From: Novipirellula caenicola
GTDB taxonomy: Bacteria; Planctomycetota; Planctomycetia; Pirellulales; Pirellulaceae
NCBI RefSeq assembly: GCF_039545035.1
Contig: NZ_BAABRO010000004.1
Span: 62,001-126,000, forward strand
Length of the DNA stretch: 64,000 nt
Direction of reading: 5' to 3'
Part shown: piece by piece, positions 25,919 through 38,016 of the stretch
How positions within the stretch are numbered: position 1 is the stretch's first letter
Layout: every line of letters starts with the position of its first letter
Program-made: the position numbers and the translations under genes
The notes under the pieces: model-generated
Databases searched by the model: none
Told to the model about the DNA's origin: nothing
The model's input: the letters and a program-made list of their open reading frames with translations, nothing else

Positions 25919-28375
25919 ATGATGCTTCGTCGTTCACCGTTGGTCGAAACTTACAAGACAGAACTGGCCCCCCCTCCGCCGCCAGACGACGCCCTTCTGC
26001 AGATCGATGACTTGGTCTTGTACTTTCGCTTTGTGCTCCGTCACAAGTACCGAATCCTGCTGTCGTTGTTGTACGCCTTCGTCGGTGGCTGGATCTATTA
26101 CCAAAATCATCCCGTCGTTTATCGCTCGAAAGCGAAGGTGTTGGTACAGCCGAAAAATGTCATTGGTCCCGATGGCTACTCGATACCGGAGCGTGATGCA
26201 TCGTTATTTGCCACCCATGCTTCGCTAATCCAAAGCCCGTGGTTTGTTGAAAAAGCAATTCAAGAGAATGAACTGCAAGGGCTAAACCTGTTGGCCGAAT
26301 CCAGTAGCATCGCCAATACGCTCCTGCCGCTGGTGAATGTGGATCACAAGGATTCGATTGTACAAATCTCATTTGACAGCGTGCACGCTGAAGAGTGTCC
26401 GCAGGTTCTCGCAGCGCTCGTGCAAACCTACGAGGATTATCTTGTCGATTCTCGTCGCGAAAACATGGAGCAGGCAATCGCGTTGATTCACAAAAAGGCG
26501 GAATCGCTTCAGCAGCAACTGCAACGACAAAAGCTAGCTCATCAAACCGCGAAGGCCACCGTCCCGCTGCCGGCTATCGAGAATGCCGAGTATGCCACGT
26601 TTTCACAACAACTAAGAGAGATTGACAACCGTCGCGTGGATGCCAGCGTGCAACGCGCGGCAGCCTTGTCGAGACTGGCAACCATCAAAGCAGCGCGATC
26701 GCAAAGCATTCAAGCGGCAAGTCTGCTGCTTCCGGCGATCTACCTTGAACGTCAAATGCATCTCGAATCATCGGATCTGCATCGGATCGAACGACGTGAA
26801 GATTTGGCAGAGCAATCGAGGTGGCGTGGTGAGTCCAAACAACTGCAAGCACACGAGCGATTGCTCGAAGCCCGCATTCGATTGCAAGGACTCAAAGAGC
26901 GACTGGGCAAACAGCTGTTTCCGCTGATCGAAGAAGAGAAACTGTTGTCCAACCAATACGGAGACAACTATCCATCGCTACAAGAGTTACGAAAGAAAAT
27001 CAGTCAGATCCGCGACTTGTATACCGAGCAAATTGAATCCGTTGAGAAAGAAATCGCGATCGAGCGTCGATTGGTCGATGAATCGCTGGCGTCAGCATCG
27101 GTCCCCGACAACGGCAACCCCGCCTCAACGAACGACGCGGCGGAATCGATGGAAAGCAACGAATCTCGCTTGTCCGAGTTAATCGATGCCTATATTGGAT
27201 CCTTGGAACAGGAATTGGCGGACCTTGATGCGACGGACCTTACCTTGGCCGCGCAGTATCAGACGATGACCCGACAGATGGAGCAACACCGGGGCAAGGT
27301 TCGTGAATCGGAGCTCTATCAAAGTGAGCACGATCATTTGATGAACGAGATCGGACTTACCGAACGACGCTACGATGCATTGGTCAGCCAGCTTAGCCAG
27401 TTCGATTTGAACAAGGACTACGGTAACTTTCGCACCACCGTCATCTCGCCGCCAAGCACGCCATCGCAGATTGCTCCGAACGCACTGATCATTGCCCTGA
27501 CTTCGGGAATGATCGGTTTCTTTTGCGCCTTTGTCTGGGTGGGCTGTGCCGAAATCGCCGAACGTACGTTTCACAATCCTGAGGCGATCCGTGATCTGGG
27601 GCTGCCCATTCTCGCCAAGATCCCTGAACGCAATCGCGATCGCAAACGGTTCCAACCACGTCTCCCGCAAACGCTCTGTACGGTTCACGAGCCCGAATCG
27701 GCCGATGCCGAAGCCTATCGATCGGTCCGTACGGCACTGGACTGTATCAACCACACCGGCACCAATATGGTGATCCAAGTGACCAGCCCCATGGCGGGTG
27801 ACGGCAAATCGACGTTGGCGGCCAATCTAGCCGTTTCGATTGCCCAGTCCGGCAAACGCGTGTTATTGATGGACACCAATTTTCGCACGCCAACGATGCA
27901 CGATCTGTTCAGCAATGCGAATCACGTTGGGCTGTCAACGTTGCTTAGCGGGCAATCCACTCCGCGTGATGTCATTCACGAAGTGAACACAGCGGGGTTG
28001 TACTTATTGACCGCGGGACCGCTGCCGAAGAGCCCGGCGGACCTGATCGCGCTGCCGCGTTTCGCCCGCTTTGTCGATTGGTTAAGAGACCGATTTCAAT
28101 TTGTGATCATCGACACTCCGCCGATCCTGTTGGCGAGTGAATCGCGTGTGATCTCTGCGTTGTCGGACGGCGTTCTGTTGACCATCCGTTCGCATCACAG
28201 CGATCCGACGAAGACCCAACAAGCGTGCGAATTGCTTGACATCGCGGGCGCCAACGTGTTGGGAGTCGTGGTCAACGAAACGACCTGCACCAAGTGTCGT
28301 CGTCGCAGTTTTGAACCGCCTCAGATCATGACGACGTCGCCTGTAACGACAGTGACAAAACGACGAATCCACTAA
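25919..28375 (+). CDS. Exopolysaccharide Wzz/BY-kinase fusion
   Basis: 818 residues from the ATG at 25919, preceded by AAGGAG at 6 nt; a GTG 57 bp upstream is less likely. The N-terminus has a Wzz domain with a membrane helix (YRILLSLLYAFVGGWIYY) and a long coiled coil. A second helix (ALIIALTSGMIGFFCAFVWV) lies near residue 530. The BY-kinase domain has Walker A MAGDGKST (~residue 625), Walker A' VLLMDTNFRTP and Walker B FVIIDTPP. Such kinases control capsule chain length. The usual Tyr-rich tail is absent: the last ~110 residues have no tyrosine and end KRRIH. Confidence 0.88.
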   Translation: MMLRRSPLVETYKTELAPPPPPDDALLQIDDLVLYFRFVLRHKYRILLSLLYAFVGGWIYYQNHPVVYRSKAKVLVQPKNVIGPDGYSIPERDASLFATHASLIQSPWFVEKAIQENELQGLNLLAESSSIANTLLPLVNVDHKDSIVQISFDSVHAEECPQVLAALVQTYEDYLVDSRRENMEQAIALIHKKAESLQQQLQRQKLAHQTAKATVPLPAIENAEYATFSQQLREIDNRRVDASVQRAAALSRLATIKAARSQSIQAASLLLPAIYLERQMHLESSDLHRIERREDLAEQSRWRGESKQLQAHERLLEARIRLQGLKERLGKQLFPLIEEEKLLSNQYGDNYPSLQELRKKISQIRDLYTEQIESVEKEIAIERRLVDESLASASVPDNGNPASTNDAAESMESNESRLSELIDAYIGSLEQELADLDATDLTLAAQYQTMTRQMEQHRGKVRESELYQSEHDHLMNEIGLTERRYDALVSQLSQFDLNKDYGNFRTTVISPPSTPSQIAPNALIIALTSGMIGFFCAFVWVGCAEIAERTFHNPEAIRDLGLPILAKIPERNRDRKRFQPRLPQTLCTVHEPESADAEAYRSVRTALDCINHTGTNMVIQVTSPMAGDGKSTLAANLAVSIAQSGKRVLLMDTNFRTPTMHDLFSNANHVGLSTLLSGQSTPRDVIHEVNTAGLYLLTAGPLPKSPADLIALPRFARFVDWLRDRFQFVIIDTPPILLASESRVISALSDGVLLTIRSHHSDPTKTQQACELLDIAGANVLGVVVNETTCTKCRRRSFEPPQIMTTSPVTTVTKRRIH

Positions 28376-28452
28376 ACGCCGATTTTTTTAGCATCAATTT
28401 CATTAGGCACAAACGCAAACCGCTAGAGGTCGGCGGCAACGCCATGATCAAC

Positions 28453-28493
28453 AAAAAAGACGGCGGTGATCTGAGATCACCGCCGTCTTTTCG
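28453..28493. terminator. Bidirectional terminator between the BY-kinase gene and rpoC
   Basis: GACGGCGGTGATC and GATCACCGCCGTC pair perfectly, flanked by AAAAAA on the left and TCTTTTC on the right. The two convergent genes end 78 and 48 bp away. Confidence 0.88.
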
Positions 28494-28540
28494 TTAAACG
28501 TTTAGCGTCACGCCATCAGTGCGTGGGTCGCCAACAGGGA

Positions 28541-31500
28541 TTAGGATCCCTGTTGCTCGCCGCCGCTGCTGCTTCCGCCGCCGAACATGTTGTCCAACGC
28601 TTCGTTGCTGGCAGGTGTTGCCGGAGCATCGCTGCTTTCGTTGTCCATTGCCGGAGAATCGGCCGGTGAAACATCCAACGGCGAAATGGTTGGTGCCGCA
28701 GGTGCCGGAGCCGCTTCTTCGCCTGCGTTGAGCAGTGGGAAGCTTTCTTCGAGCGATTGAACCGGGGCCGCAGCCAATTCTTCCAATGCTTCGCGACGGT
28801 AATTCACCTCGCCATCTTGGAAGATCCGGAATCCGGTACCAGCAGGAATCAAGTGACCGAGGATCACGTTTTCCTTCAATCCCACCAACTTGTCGACCTT
28901 GCCCGCCAACGCGGCTTCGGTCAAGACCTTGGTAGTTTCTTGGAAGGAGGCCGCACTGATAAAGCTGTTCGATTGAACCGCGGCCTTGGTGATTCCAAGC
29001 AATTGAGTACTCGCGGTCGCCGACTTCGGACGCTTGCCCTTGGCCGGAGTACCACCCAATGCTTCGATCTCGGCATTCGCCTGCTCGAACGTATCCTTTG
29101 GAATGATCGTCCCTTCGCTGTAATCACTATCGCCAGGATTGACGATCTTGATGCACTTGGAAAGTTCTTGATTTGCCTTGCGGAACTGGAATCGGTCCAT
29201 CACCAATCCAGGCAACAAGTTGGTATCGCCGGGATTCTCGATCTTCACCTTGCGAAGCATGCGAGCGATGATGATTTCACAGTGCTTATCGTTGATTTCC
29301 ACACGTTGGGATTGATAAACCTGTTGAATTTCATGCAGCAGGTATTGCTGTACTGCTTCTTCGCCGGAAACCCGCAAGATGTCGTGAGGCACCAAAGGTC
29401 CATCGACAAGAGCTTGTCCCGCACGCACGATGTCACCGCTGTGAACTTGGAAGTGCTTACCGTGAGGCACCAAGTGCTCACGTTCAATTCCGGATTCACT
29501 GCGAACAACGATGGTTCGTTTACCACGCTTTTTCTCAGCCAGAATTTCGACTTCACCGTCGATTTCGGCGATGACCGCCGGATCCTTCGGTTTGCGAGCT
29601 TCGAAAATCTCGGTTACCCGCGGCAGACCACCGGTGATGTCCGATACCCCGCCGGTTTCACGCGGCATTTCCGCGAGCACCATGCCGGGCGTAATCGTGG
29701 CGCCTTCTTTGGCCATGATCATCGCACGTTCGGGCAGGTACTGAACGTCCAATGCCTTGCCTTCCATGTCCTCGATCACGATCTGCGGGTGCAAGTCACC
29801 CTTGTGATCCACGATCAGCATTCGGATGTTACCGCTTGCTTCACGCTCTTGCCGCATCGTTTCGCCTTCGACAACGTCTTCAAAGCGAACCCGGCCTTCG
29901 ACTTCCGACAAAATGGGAATCGAGTAGGGGTTCCATTCGCAAAGGATTTGACCTTCGGTAACGGTGTCATTTTCTTCGACCATCAACGTGGCCCCGGTTG
30001 GAACCGGGTACGATTCGATTTCACGTCCGCGATCGTCGACCAACGAAATTTCGCCGTTTCGCGTCAACACAATGTTGCGGCCTTCGGTGTTTCGAACCGC
30101 ACGCATGCGGGTCAGACGGACGATACCGGACTTCTTGCTCTTGATGTCCGATTCTTCCATCTGCTTGCTCACGCTACCACCGATGTGGAACGTACGCATG
30201 GTTAGCTGAGTACCGGGTTCACCGATACTTTGTGCCGCGATGATTCCGACCGCCATGCCTTCTTCGACCATTGCACCGGTGGACATGTCCATTCCGTAAC
30301 AACGGCGACAAACACCAAGCGGTGCATCGCAGGTCATCGGTGTACGCACTTGGATCTTCTCGAGTCCCATCGCTTCGATGCGACGCGCGATCTCAGGCGT
30401 GATCATTTGGTTCTCAGCCACAATCACTTCGTCGGTCACAGGGTTGACGATCGATTGACGGCTGATCCGCCCGTTGATCGAGTCGACCAAGCTAACCTCG
30501 ACCTTTTCACCACGGTAAACCACACCCTTGGTGATGCCTTGCGTCGTACCACAATCGTCCATCGTGATTACCACGTTTTGGGCGACGTCAGCAAGTTTAC
30601 GAGTCAAGTAACCGCTGTCGGCCGTCTTCAGTGCGGTATCCGCCAAGCCCTTACGTGCACCGTGCGTCGAACTGAAGTATTCGAGTACCGACAAACCTTC
30701 ACGGAAGTTCGCTTTAATCGGCGTTTCGATGATCTCGCCGGTCGGCTTGGCCATCAAACCACGCATCCCCGCGAGCTGTCGAATCTGTTCGATACCACCA
30801 CGAGCACCGGAGTGCGACATCAAGAAAACGGGGTTCACGTACCATCCGCCTTCGCGAACGTCGTTTTCCATCGCTTTCATCATGTCGGTCGTGATCGATT
30901 CACGAGCCTTGGTCCATTCGTCGAGAACCTGGTTGTAACGCTCTTTACCGGTCATCAACCCGCGGTCATAAGCCTTCTTGTGCTTCATCACCTCTTTCTC
31001 AGCTTCACGGATGAAGCTGAGCTTGGTATCTGGCGTTACCAAGTCATCGGTTGCAAACGACAAACCGCTTCGCGTGGATTCGCGGAAGCCCATCTGCATC
31101 ATGTCGTCAAGCAAGTGAATCGTTGCTTTGCGTCCGAGACGTTGGTAGCAGTCCGAAATGACCTTAGCCAAGTCACCGCTTCGCATCGGGAAGTTGTAGT
31201 AGTCCATCCCGTCAGGCAGCATTTCGTTGAAACGCACACGCCCTGGGGTGGTGTCGATGATCGCACCGTATTTGCCCGAATCGTCCTTGGTTTTCAACTT
31301 CTGGAACTTCGGCAAACGCAATTTGATCTTGGCGTGCACATTGATAATGCCTTGCGCGGTGGCCAAGTCGACTTCGTCGTAACCCGAGAACACCATGCCT
31401 TCGCCCTTACGATCGGGCTGTTCCATCGTCATGTAGTAACAACCCATCACGATGTCCTGCGACGGACTCATAATCGGTTTACCGTTGGACGGGGCGAAGA

Positions 31501-32965
31501 CGTTGTTGGTACTCATCATCAACGTATGAGCTTCGACTTGTGCCTCGATCGAAAGCGGCAAGTGGACCGCCATCTGGTCACCGTCGAAGTCGGCGTTAAA
31601 GCCCTTGCAAACCAGTGGGTGCAAATGGATCGCGTTGCCTTCGACCAAGGTCGGTTCGAACGCTTGGATCCCCATGCGGTGAAGCGTCGGGGCTCGGTTG
31701 AGCAGCACCGGGTGGTTGCGGATCACTTGCTCGAGGATATCCCATACCTCTTCGTCTTTACGCTCAAGCATCTTCTTGGCGGACTTGATCGTGTCGGCGT
31801 GGCCGAGTTCTTTCAAGCGACGAATGATGAACGGTTGGTACAGTTCCAACGCGATCTTCTTGGGCAAACCACATTGATGCAGTTTCAAACGTGGCCCGAC
31901 CACGATCACGCTACGCGCCGAGTAATCGACCCGTTTACCAAGCAAGTTTTCGCGGAAACGACCTTGCTTGCCCTTGATCATGTCGGTCAACGACTTCAGC
32001 GGCCGGTTGGACGAACCGAGTACTGGTCGTTTACAGCGGTTGTTATCGAACAACGCGTCAACGGATTGCTGCAACATTCGCTTTTCGTTGCGAATGATCA
32101 CTTCCGGTGCGTTCAGATCGACAAGTTTACGCAAACGGTTGTTACGGTTGATAATACGGCGATACAAATCGTTCAAATCGCTGGTTGCGAAGTTACCGCT
32201 ATCAAGCAGAACCAGTGGACGCAAATCGGGCGGAATGACCGGAATCACGTCCAACACCATCCACTCGGGACGATTGTCGCTGTCACGGATCGACTCGACG
32301 ATTTTTAGCCGGTTGATCAGATCCTTTTTCTTCTGTTTCGAACCGGTCTCTTGCAGATCGACACGAAGTTTTTCCGACAGCGCGACCAAGTCCAACTTGT
32401 TCAGCAGTTTGCGAACGGCCTCGGCGCCCATATCGGCGTCAAAGGCATCGTTGCCCCACTGAACGCGAGCGGCACGATACTCTTCTTCGGTCAACAGTTG
32501 ACGTTCTTCGAGTTCGGTTTGGCCCGGATCGATGACGACGTAATCTTGGAAATAGATGACCTTTTCGAGCGAGCTGGTCTTCATGTCCAACAGGTTCCCC
32601 AAACGCGAAGGCATCGCTTTGAAGAACCAAATGTGGACGACGGGGGCCGCCAATTCGATGTGCCCCATTCGTTTACGGCGGACACGGCTGTGGGTCACTT
32701 TGACACCACAACGGTCACAGATCATGCCCTTGTACTTCATCCCACGGTACTTACCGCAGGCACATTCCCAGTCCTTTTCAGGGCCGAAGATGCGTTCACA
32801 GAAGAGACCGTCTTTTTCCGGACGGTAGGTACGGTAGTTAATCGTTTCGGGCTTCTTGACTTCGCCGAAAGACCAACTCTTGATGTCTTGGGGTCGCGCG
32901 AGCGAGATGCGTACCGAAGCGTAGTCGTTGATGCGATCGTAATTGCTAGTTTCGCTAATCGACAT
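28541..32965 (-). CDS. rpoC: RNA polymerase beta' subunit
   Basis: 1474 residues. The zinc-binding clamp ([20 protein letters not shown]) is near residue 70. The catalytic [12 protein letters not shown] lies near residue 457. The second zinc site is [13 protein letters not shown]. The final ~60 residues are a Pro/Ala/Ser-rich tail ending in Gly/Ser/Gln, not seen in E. coli RpoC. It follows rpoB on the same strand after a 181-bp gap. Confidence 0.97.
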   Translation of the reverse strand: MSISETSNYDRINDYASVRISLARPQDIKSWSFGEVKKPETINYRTYRPEKDGLFCERIFGPEKDWECACGKYRGMKYKGMICDRCGVKVTHSRVRRKRMGHIELAAPVVHIWFFKAMPSRLGNLLDMKTSSLEKVIYFQDYVVIDPGQTELEERQLLTEEEYRAARVQWGNDAFDADMGAEAVRKLLNKLDLVALSEKLRVDLQETGSKQKKKDLINRLKIVESIRDSDNRPEWMVLDVIPVIPPDLRPLVLLDSGNFATSDLNDLYRRIINRNNRLRKLVDLNAPEVIIRNEKRMLQQSVDALFDNNRCKRPVLGSSNRPLKSLTDMIKGKQGRFRENLLGKRVDYSARSVIVVGPRLKLHQCGLPKKIALELYQPFIIRRLKELGHADTIKSAKKMLERKDEEVWDILEQVIRNHPVLLNRAPTLHRMGIQAFEPTLVEGNAIHLHPLVCKGFNADFDGDQMAVHLPLSIEAQVEAHTLMMSTNNVFAPSNGKPIMSPSQDIVMGCYYMTMEQPDRKGEGMVFSGYDEVDLATAQGIINVHAKIKLRLPKFQKLKTKDDSGKYGAIIDTTPGRVRFNEMLPDGMDYYNFPMRSGDLAKVISDCYQRLGRKATIHLLDDMMQMGFRESTRSGLSFATDDLVTPDTKLSFIREAEKEVMKHKKAYDRGLMTGKERYNQVLDEWTKARESITTDMMKAMENDVREGGWYVNPVFLMSHSGARGGIEQIRQLAGMRGLMAKPTGEIIETPIKANFREGLSVLEYFSSTHGARKGLADTALKTADSGYLTRKLADVAQNVVITMDDCGTTQGITKGVVYRGEKVEVSLVDSINGRISRQSIVNPVTDEVIVAENQMITPEIARRIEAMGLEKIQVRTPMTCDAPLGVCRRCYGMDMSTGAMVEEGMAVGIIAAQSIGEPGTQLTMRTFHIGGSVSKQMEESDIKSKKSGIVRLTRMRAVRNTEGRNIVLTRNGEISLVDDRGREIESYPVPTGATLMVEENDTVTEGQILCEWNPYSIPILSEVEGRVRFEDVVEGETMRQEREASGNIRMLIVDHKGDLHPQIVIEDMEGKALDVQYLPERAMIMAKEGATITPGMVLAEMPRETGGVSDITGGLPRVTEIFEARKPKDPAVIAEIDGEVEILAEKKRGKRTIVVRSESGIEREHLVPHGKHFQVHSGDIVRAGQALVDGPLVPHDILRVSGEEAVQQYLLHEIQQVYQSQRVEINDKHCEIIIARMLRKVKIENPGDTNLLPGLVMDRFQFRKANQELSKCIKIVNPGDSDYSEGTIIPKDTFEQANAEIEALGGTPAKGKRPKSATASTQLLGITKAAVQSNSFISAASFQETTKVLTEAALAGKVDKLVGLKENVILGHLIPAGTGFRIFQDGEVNYRREALEELAAAPVQSLEESFPLLNAGEEAAPAPAAPTISPLDVSPADSPAMDNESSDAPATPASNEALDNMFGGGSSSGGEQQGS

Positions 32966-33146
32966 AAATCACAGGCCTTAGAAAGCAGGTTTTTAGGTGT
33001 CAGGGGGGGTAGCGACTGTCGGGATTGAAAGTCGCAAAGTCATGACCGCAGCCGTCCGCTGCGGTTTCAAAACGAGAGAGGACAAGGTCTTCGCCGCGCC
33101 GCACCGAGGTGCACCGCTGGCGAAAACCCAATACCTAATACCTCTC

Positions 33147-36100
33147 TTAAATCGGTCGCTTCTCGAGCTGCATGTTGAGCGCCAAGCCGCGGATCTCGTT
33201 CGTCAACACGTCGAAGCTCGCGGGGGTGCCCGCTTCCAACGTGTTCTCGCCCTTGACCATCGACTCGTAAATCTTGGTACGGCCTTCGACGTCGTCGCTC
33301 TTGACGGTCAACAATTCCTGCAAAATGTAAGCGGCACCATAAGCCTCCAGTGCCCACACTTCCATTTCCCCGAAACGTTGGCCACCGAAACGAGCCTTAC
33401 CACCAAGCGGCTGCTGAGTGATCAACGAGTACGGTCCGGTGCTTCGTGCGTGAACCTTGTCATCCACCAAGTGATGCAATTTCAGCATGTAGATGTAACC
33501 GACCGTCGTTTCCTGCTCCATCGGCACGCCGGTGCGTCCATCCGTCAAACGGATTTTACCGTGCGCGGGAAGCCCGGCTTCGGCAAGACACTTGTTGATG
33601 TCCGCTTCGCTCGCACCATCAAAAACAGGCGTCAACGCTTGGAAACCAAGCTTGGCACCAGCCCATCCGAGGTGCGTTTCGAGAATCTGTCCCACGTTCA
33701 TCCGGCTAGGAACGCCCAGCGGGTTGAGCATGATTTGGATCGGAGTTCCATCGGGCAAGAACGGCATGTCCTCGATCGGCAGAATCTTGGCAATCACACC
33801 CTTGTTACCGTGGCGTCCGGCCATCTTGTCACCGACGCTGATCACTCGCTTGGTCGCGATGTAGACCTTGACCATCTGCAGAACACCACTGCGTAGTTCG
33901 TCACCACGCTTCATGCTGTTGAGTTTGCGGTCACGTGCGTCAATCGCGGTTTCGACGTTCGCCCATTGTTGAGCGTGAACGTTTTCAACCTCTTTCTTCT
34001 TCGCTTCGTCTTTGACTTGATCCAAGATGTGGTCCAAGCGGAACGAGGTCGCACGCTCGGCAACAAATTTCGGATCTTGGCCATCCGCCAACGGAGTTCC
34101 GGTCGCGTCCTTGAGCTTCACTCCGGCGACTTCTTCCATTTCGCGAACCAGCGATTCAAAGGTGCTGGCGACTTCGGCATTGCCTTCGCTTTCAACGGCC
34201 TTCAGTTCGGCTTCGAAAATCTTTCGCTCATCTTCGGACAAGCTCATTCGACGCGAGAATTTCTGGGTGTCGATCACGATCCCTTCGATGCCCGATGGAA
34301 CCTCGAGCGAATCGTTCTTGACGTCTTCGCCCGCACGACCAAAGATCGCGTGCAACAGTTTTTCTTCAGGGGTCAATTCGGTTTTGCTCTTCGGACTTAC
34401 CTTGCCCACCAGGATGTCCCCCGGTTTGACGTAAGTACCAACATTGACGATCCCCGAATCGTCCAGGTTCCGCAGTGCCTTTTCGGACACGTTGGGAATG
34501 TCGCGAGTGAACTCTTCGCGGCCAAGTTTGGTTTCGCGAATTTCCACGTCAAAATCTTCGATGTGAATCGACGTGTAAGTATCGTTGCGAACCAATTCTT
34601 CGCTGATGATGATCGCGTCTTCGTAGTTGAACCCGTCGAACGACATAAAGCCGACCAAGACATTTCGTCCCAGTGCCAACTCGCCGTTACGCGTCGCAGC
34701 TCCGTCGGCAATGATTTGGTTTTGCTCGACCTTGTCGCCGACGTTGACGATCGGCTTTTGGTTCAAGCAGGTACGTTCGTTAAGACCTTGATATTTCTTC
34801 AGATCATAGTGATCGCTGCCGATTTCGATTCGTGTCGAATCGGCGTAGGTGACCTTGCCCGCACGACGGGCTCGCACGACCATCGCACTGTTGCGAGCAA
34901 CTTCACGCTCGACACCGGTACCAACGATCGGAGGCTCGGCGACCAACAACGGAACCGCTTGCCGCTGCATGTTCGAACCCATCAACGCACGGTTTGCATC
35001 GTCGTGCTCGAGGAACGGAATCAAACCGGCTGATACCCCTACCATTTGGCTCGGGGCAACGTCCATATAGTCGACCTGCTCGGGCTGGACAATTTCAAAG
35101 TCGCTTCGGAACCGAGCGATCATGTTCGGCCCTGGGACGAGAGCGCCATCGACGATCTCGGTATCCGCCGGAGCAACATACGATTCACTCTCTTCGTCCG
35201 CACGCAACCATACGACTTGGTCGATCACCTTGCCGTCTTTGATCAATCGATACGGAGTCACCAAGAATCCATAGCTGTCCACGCCAGCGTAAATCGCCAA
35301 CGAGCTAATCAAACCAATGTTGGTACCTTCAGGCGTTTCGATCGGACAAATACGACCGTAGTGCGAAATGTGAACGTCACGGACTTCGAAGCCCGCACGT
35401 TTACGGTTCAATCCCCCGGGGCCGAGAGCCGACAAGCGACGCTCGTGAGCCAATTGGCTCAGTGGGTTCGTCTGGTCAACCACCTGCGAAAGCTCGCCAC
35501 GACCGAAGAAATAATCGATCGCCGCCGAAACACTCTTTGGATTGATCAACGAGCGAGGCGACATGTCCTGAGCATCCTTGATACTCATTCGCTCTTGCAC
35601 GGTACGACGAAGCTTCAAGAAGCCCTTTCGAAGCTCTTCGCTCGCCAATTCGTCGATCGTTCGCAGACGACGGTTACCGAGGTGGTCAATGTCGTCGATT
35701 TCCGCGCCGCTGTCGGGATCGAACAAGTTGATCAGGTACTTGATCGCCGCGATCATGTCGTCGGGGCGAAGCGTCATGATGTCTTCATCAACGCCGAGAT
35801 CAAGTTTACGGTTCAGACGGAAACGTCCCACCTTGCCCAAACGATATCGGTTTTCGTCAAAGAATTTTTCCTGGAACAAGGTGCGAGCCTTTTCCAGTTG
35901 CGGCGGGTTGCCCGGACGCAGACGCTGGTAAATACGAAGCAGCGCTTCTTCGTGGCTGGCCGTATTGTCTTCCATCAACGTATTGAAGATCAACGGAATC
36001 TTGGGCGATTCCATGCACTCGATGCTGGTAACGCCAGCGGTGCAGATCGTCTCGGCAACTTCCTTGGTGATCTTGTGGCCTGCTTCGACGATGATCTCGC

Positions 36101-36869
36101 CCGCGCGATCCGAATCGCTGGGGTAGATCACGTCATCGACGGCGATCTTGCCTTCGATTTTCGCAGCACTCTTGCCACCACTGATCTTGCACTCGCTCGT
36201 CTCGTAGAACGCTGCCAACAAATCGGCGTCGGTCGAGTAGCGAGGATCCATTGCTCGCAGCAACGTGGTCGCAGCAAACTTACCACTTTGGTCAATCCGG
36301 ACCGTCAGCGAGTCTTTCTTGGTCACGTTGACTTCGATCCACGAACCACGCTCGGGGATCACGCGGCAGCTTGGCAATTTGCGATCGGTCGTGGTGTCTT
36401 GCTCGAGAACAAAGTCGACACCGGGACTACGGTGCAACTGCGAAACCACCACACGCTCGGCACCGTTGATGATGAACTCACCGCCGCCCATCATGATCGG
36501 CAGGTCGCCCAGATAAACCTCTTCTTCGACAGGCTCTTCGCGATTCAGACGCAACCAAATTCGCAGCGGCCGACCGTAGGTCAAACGAAGCTGGCGACAC
36601 TCCTGACTGGTATAGCGTGGTTTGCCCAATTCATAGTAAAGATATTCCAGCGTGATGTTGCCGTCATAACTTGAGATAGGGAAAATCTCGCGCAACACAC
36701 TTTCCAACCCTTTATCTTCCCGGTTCAGTGGCTCGCGATCCTCTTGCAGGAACGCCGCGTAAGACACGGTTTGCAGGGCAGTCAGGTCAGGTAGTTCAAA
36801 AGTGGAAAGTCCAGTTCCAAAGTGTCGAACGCTAGTAGGTTCGAGGCGACGCATGGTCGTAGTTGCCAT
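33147..36869 (-). CDS. rpoB: RNA polymerase beta subunit
   Basis: 1240 residues from the ATG of [18 protein letters not shown], with AAGGAG 12 nt upstream. A TTG at 36938 would add 23 residues of poor composition. Visible blocks include [37 protein letters not shown] and [20 protein letters not shown], all standard RpoB. The rifampicin-pocket region reads [20 protein letters not shown]. rpoC follows. The ribosomal protein genes rplJ/rplL, which precede rpoB in many bacteria, are not found upstream here. Confidence 0.97.
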   Translation of the reverse strand: MATTTMRRLEPTSVRHFGTGLSTFELPDLTALQTVSYAAFLQEDREPLNREDKGLESVLREIFPISSYDGNITLEYLYYELGKPRYTSQECRQLRLTYGRPLRIWLRLNREEPVEEEVYLGDLPIMMGGGEFIINGAERVVVSQLHRSPGVDFVLEQDTTTDRKLPSCRVIPERGSWIEVNVTKKDSLTVRIDQSGKFAATTLLRAMDPRYSTDADLLAAFYETSECKISGGKSAAKIEGKIAVDDVIYPSDSDRAGEIIVEAGHKITKEVAETICTAGVTSIECMESPKIPLIFNTLMEDNTASHEEALLRIYQRLRPGNPPQLEKARTLFQEKFFDENRYRLGKVGRFRLNRKLDLGVDEDIMTLRPDDMIAAIKYLINLFDPDSGAEIDDIDHLGNRRLRTIDELASEELRKGFLKLRRTVQERMSIKDAQDMSPRSLINPKSVSAAIDYFFGRGELSQVVDQTNPLSQLAHERRLSALGPGGLNRKRAGFEVRDVHISHYGRICPIETPEGTNIGLISSLAIYAGVDSYGFLVTPYRLIKDGKVIDQVVWLRADEESESYVAPADTEIVDGALVPGPNMIARFRSDFEIVQPEQVDYMDVAPSQMVGVSAGLIPFLEHDDANRALMGSNMQRQAVPLLVAEPPIVGTGVEREVARNSAMVVRARRAGKVTYADSTRIEIGSDHYDLKKYQGLNERTCLNQKPIVNVGDKVEQNQIIADGAATRNGELALGRNVLVGFMSFDGFNYEDAIIISEELVRNDTYTSIHIEDFDVEIRETKLGREEFTRDIPNVSEKALRNLDDSGIVNVGTYVKPGDILVGKVSPKSKTELTPEEKLLHAIFGRAGEDVKNDSLEVPSGIEGIVIDTQKFSRRMSLSEDERKIFEAELKAVESEGNAEVASTFESLVREMEEVAGVKLKDATGTPLADGQDPKFVAERATSFRLDHILDQVKDEAKKKEVENVHAQQWANVETAIDARDRKLNSMKRGDELRSGVLQMVKVYIATKRVISVGDKMAGRHGNKGVIAKILPIEDMPFLPDGTPIQIMLNPLGVPSRMNVGQILETHLGWAGAKLGFQALTPVFDGASEADINKCLAEAGLPAHGKIRLTDGRTGVPMEQETTVGYIYMLKLHHLVDDKVHARSTGPYSLITQQPLGGKARFGGQRFGEMEVWALEAYGAAYILQELLTVKSDDVEGRTKIYESMVKGENTLEAGTPASFDVLTNEIRGLALNMQLEKRPI

Positions 36870-37611
36870 CTTCGGTGAAAGCTCCTTAGGAGGCCAATAT
36901 TTGGCGGGCGCGAGTGAGGTAGCAGAGGCGCTTTTCAATCAAACGGTTCGATTGAACTGAACAAACAATCGCATTGCCAAGCGAATGCGTTTGGGTCACG
37001 AATGTTGGGACAGTTGCAAAAGGCGACTGCCGGTGTGCATCAGTACGTTTAGCGCAAACCATCAGCCCGAGAAAACATCGAGGATGGATGAAGAGAATTC
37101 GCCGTCTCTGTGGGCCAACATTCCCAGAAAAACGGTCAAGCGGAAAGATTTGGACGCAAAACGCAACAATTACACCGGTGATCACCCTCAAACCCTAACA
37201 GATCGCTCAAAATCCGAAAAGGGCAAGTCGATCTTTTTGGCCCGAATAATGCTACGCAAGACCGCCGCGACCTCGGCCAACCCGAATAATGCCGCTAAAC
37301 CGTTTCAGAGAACCAGTTTGTGACGATTTGACCGGGCCGCTCCGGCAAGCACGCTCCGGCGGCCAGGGCCAACGAGAACGCCGTTTTGTGATGATGAATT
37401 CGGCAAGAAAAAGCAACCAAGGTTGCATTGATCAACCAAGGACGATTCTCCGCCCGTCCGCTTGAGGTTATTGAGCCCCGCCACAGATAAAAACATCCCG
37501 CCAGACGCCGAAAAGCCCGGCCAGATGCCCGGACCCTCACTTCCGCGACGATTCGAAATGCACGGCGGCTCGTGATCAAAAGCCTTTGCCCCGCTGCCCA
37601 AAGACCTTCCC

Positions 37612-37660
37612 GTGGTGCTCGGCTTCCTGTGCTGCTCGGCTTCCCGTGCCGCTCGGCAAA
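37612..37660. repeat. 17-bp tandem repeat, about 2.9 copies
   Basis: Units GTGGTGCTCGGCTTCCT, GTGCTGCTCGGCTTCCC and GTGCCGCTCGGCAAA follow one another. Confidence 0.65.
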
Positions 37661-37726
37661 GAGCGCTGCTGCCGAAGCAATGAACGTTTGACCACATGCC
37701 TGCCGGCGTGCCGACGGATTTCGTTA

Positions 37727-37845
37727 GCGGCTTGTTGATTCAATCCAATTGCCAATCGCAACGCTGAGTCGTAGGCCGTAAGGCACCGGCGCGCGCGCGG
37801 GCCCCGGCCGCTGACGCGTCGCGGCTCAATAAACCAACAAGCCGC
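37727..37845. repeat. 119-bp inverted-repeat element
   Basis: GCGGCTTGTTGATT at the left and AACCAACAAGCCGC at the right are complementary with one mismatch. They bracket a GC-rich core of about 90 bp that contains further short inverted repeats (e.g. GGCCGTAAGGC). This looks like an intergenic REP-like element. Confidence 0.45.
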
Positions 37846-38016
37846 CGACGATTTTCGTAACATTCAGCCAGGCTGCATACGGCCAGCCTGAATGCACTCG
37901 TTCCGCGACAAACAACCTTTCTGCTCATCCGCTACGGCACGGACGCATTACCCGCTAGAATCTTCGAACCCCCGTCTTCCCAAGTATTTGTGACGCTTTA
38001 ACAAGAAACATTTGCC

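Larger units (their letters stand above)
36870..38016. other. Gene-free interval upstream of rpoB with repeats
   Basis: About 1.15 kb without a convincing gene; the small frames have poor composition or cover repeats. It holds a 17-bp tandem repeat, a long inverted repeat and a short hairpin (about 37861-37894). The promoter of rpoBC is expected here. Confidence 0.5.

Noticed and set aside
28757-32308. Two long plus-strand frames (482 and 692 codons) opposite rpoC
   Set aside because: They lie entirely antisense to rpoC. They are rich in His, Arg, Phe and Val in the manner of codon-bias shadows, with no recognisable motif.
33966-36674. Long plus-strand frames (355 and 542 codons) opposite rpoB
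   Set aside because: Antisense to rpoB with shadow-like composition.
37305-37928. Several minus-strand frames of 60-130 codons upstream of deoxyhypusine synthase
   Set aside because: They cover tandem and inverted repeats and have Arg/Ala/Gly-rich composition typical of non-coding GC-rich DNA.
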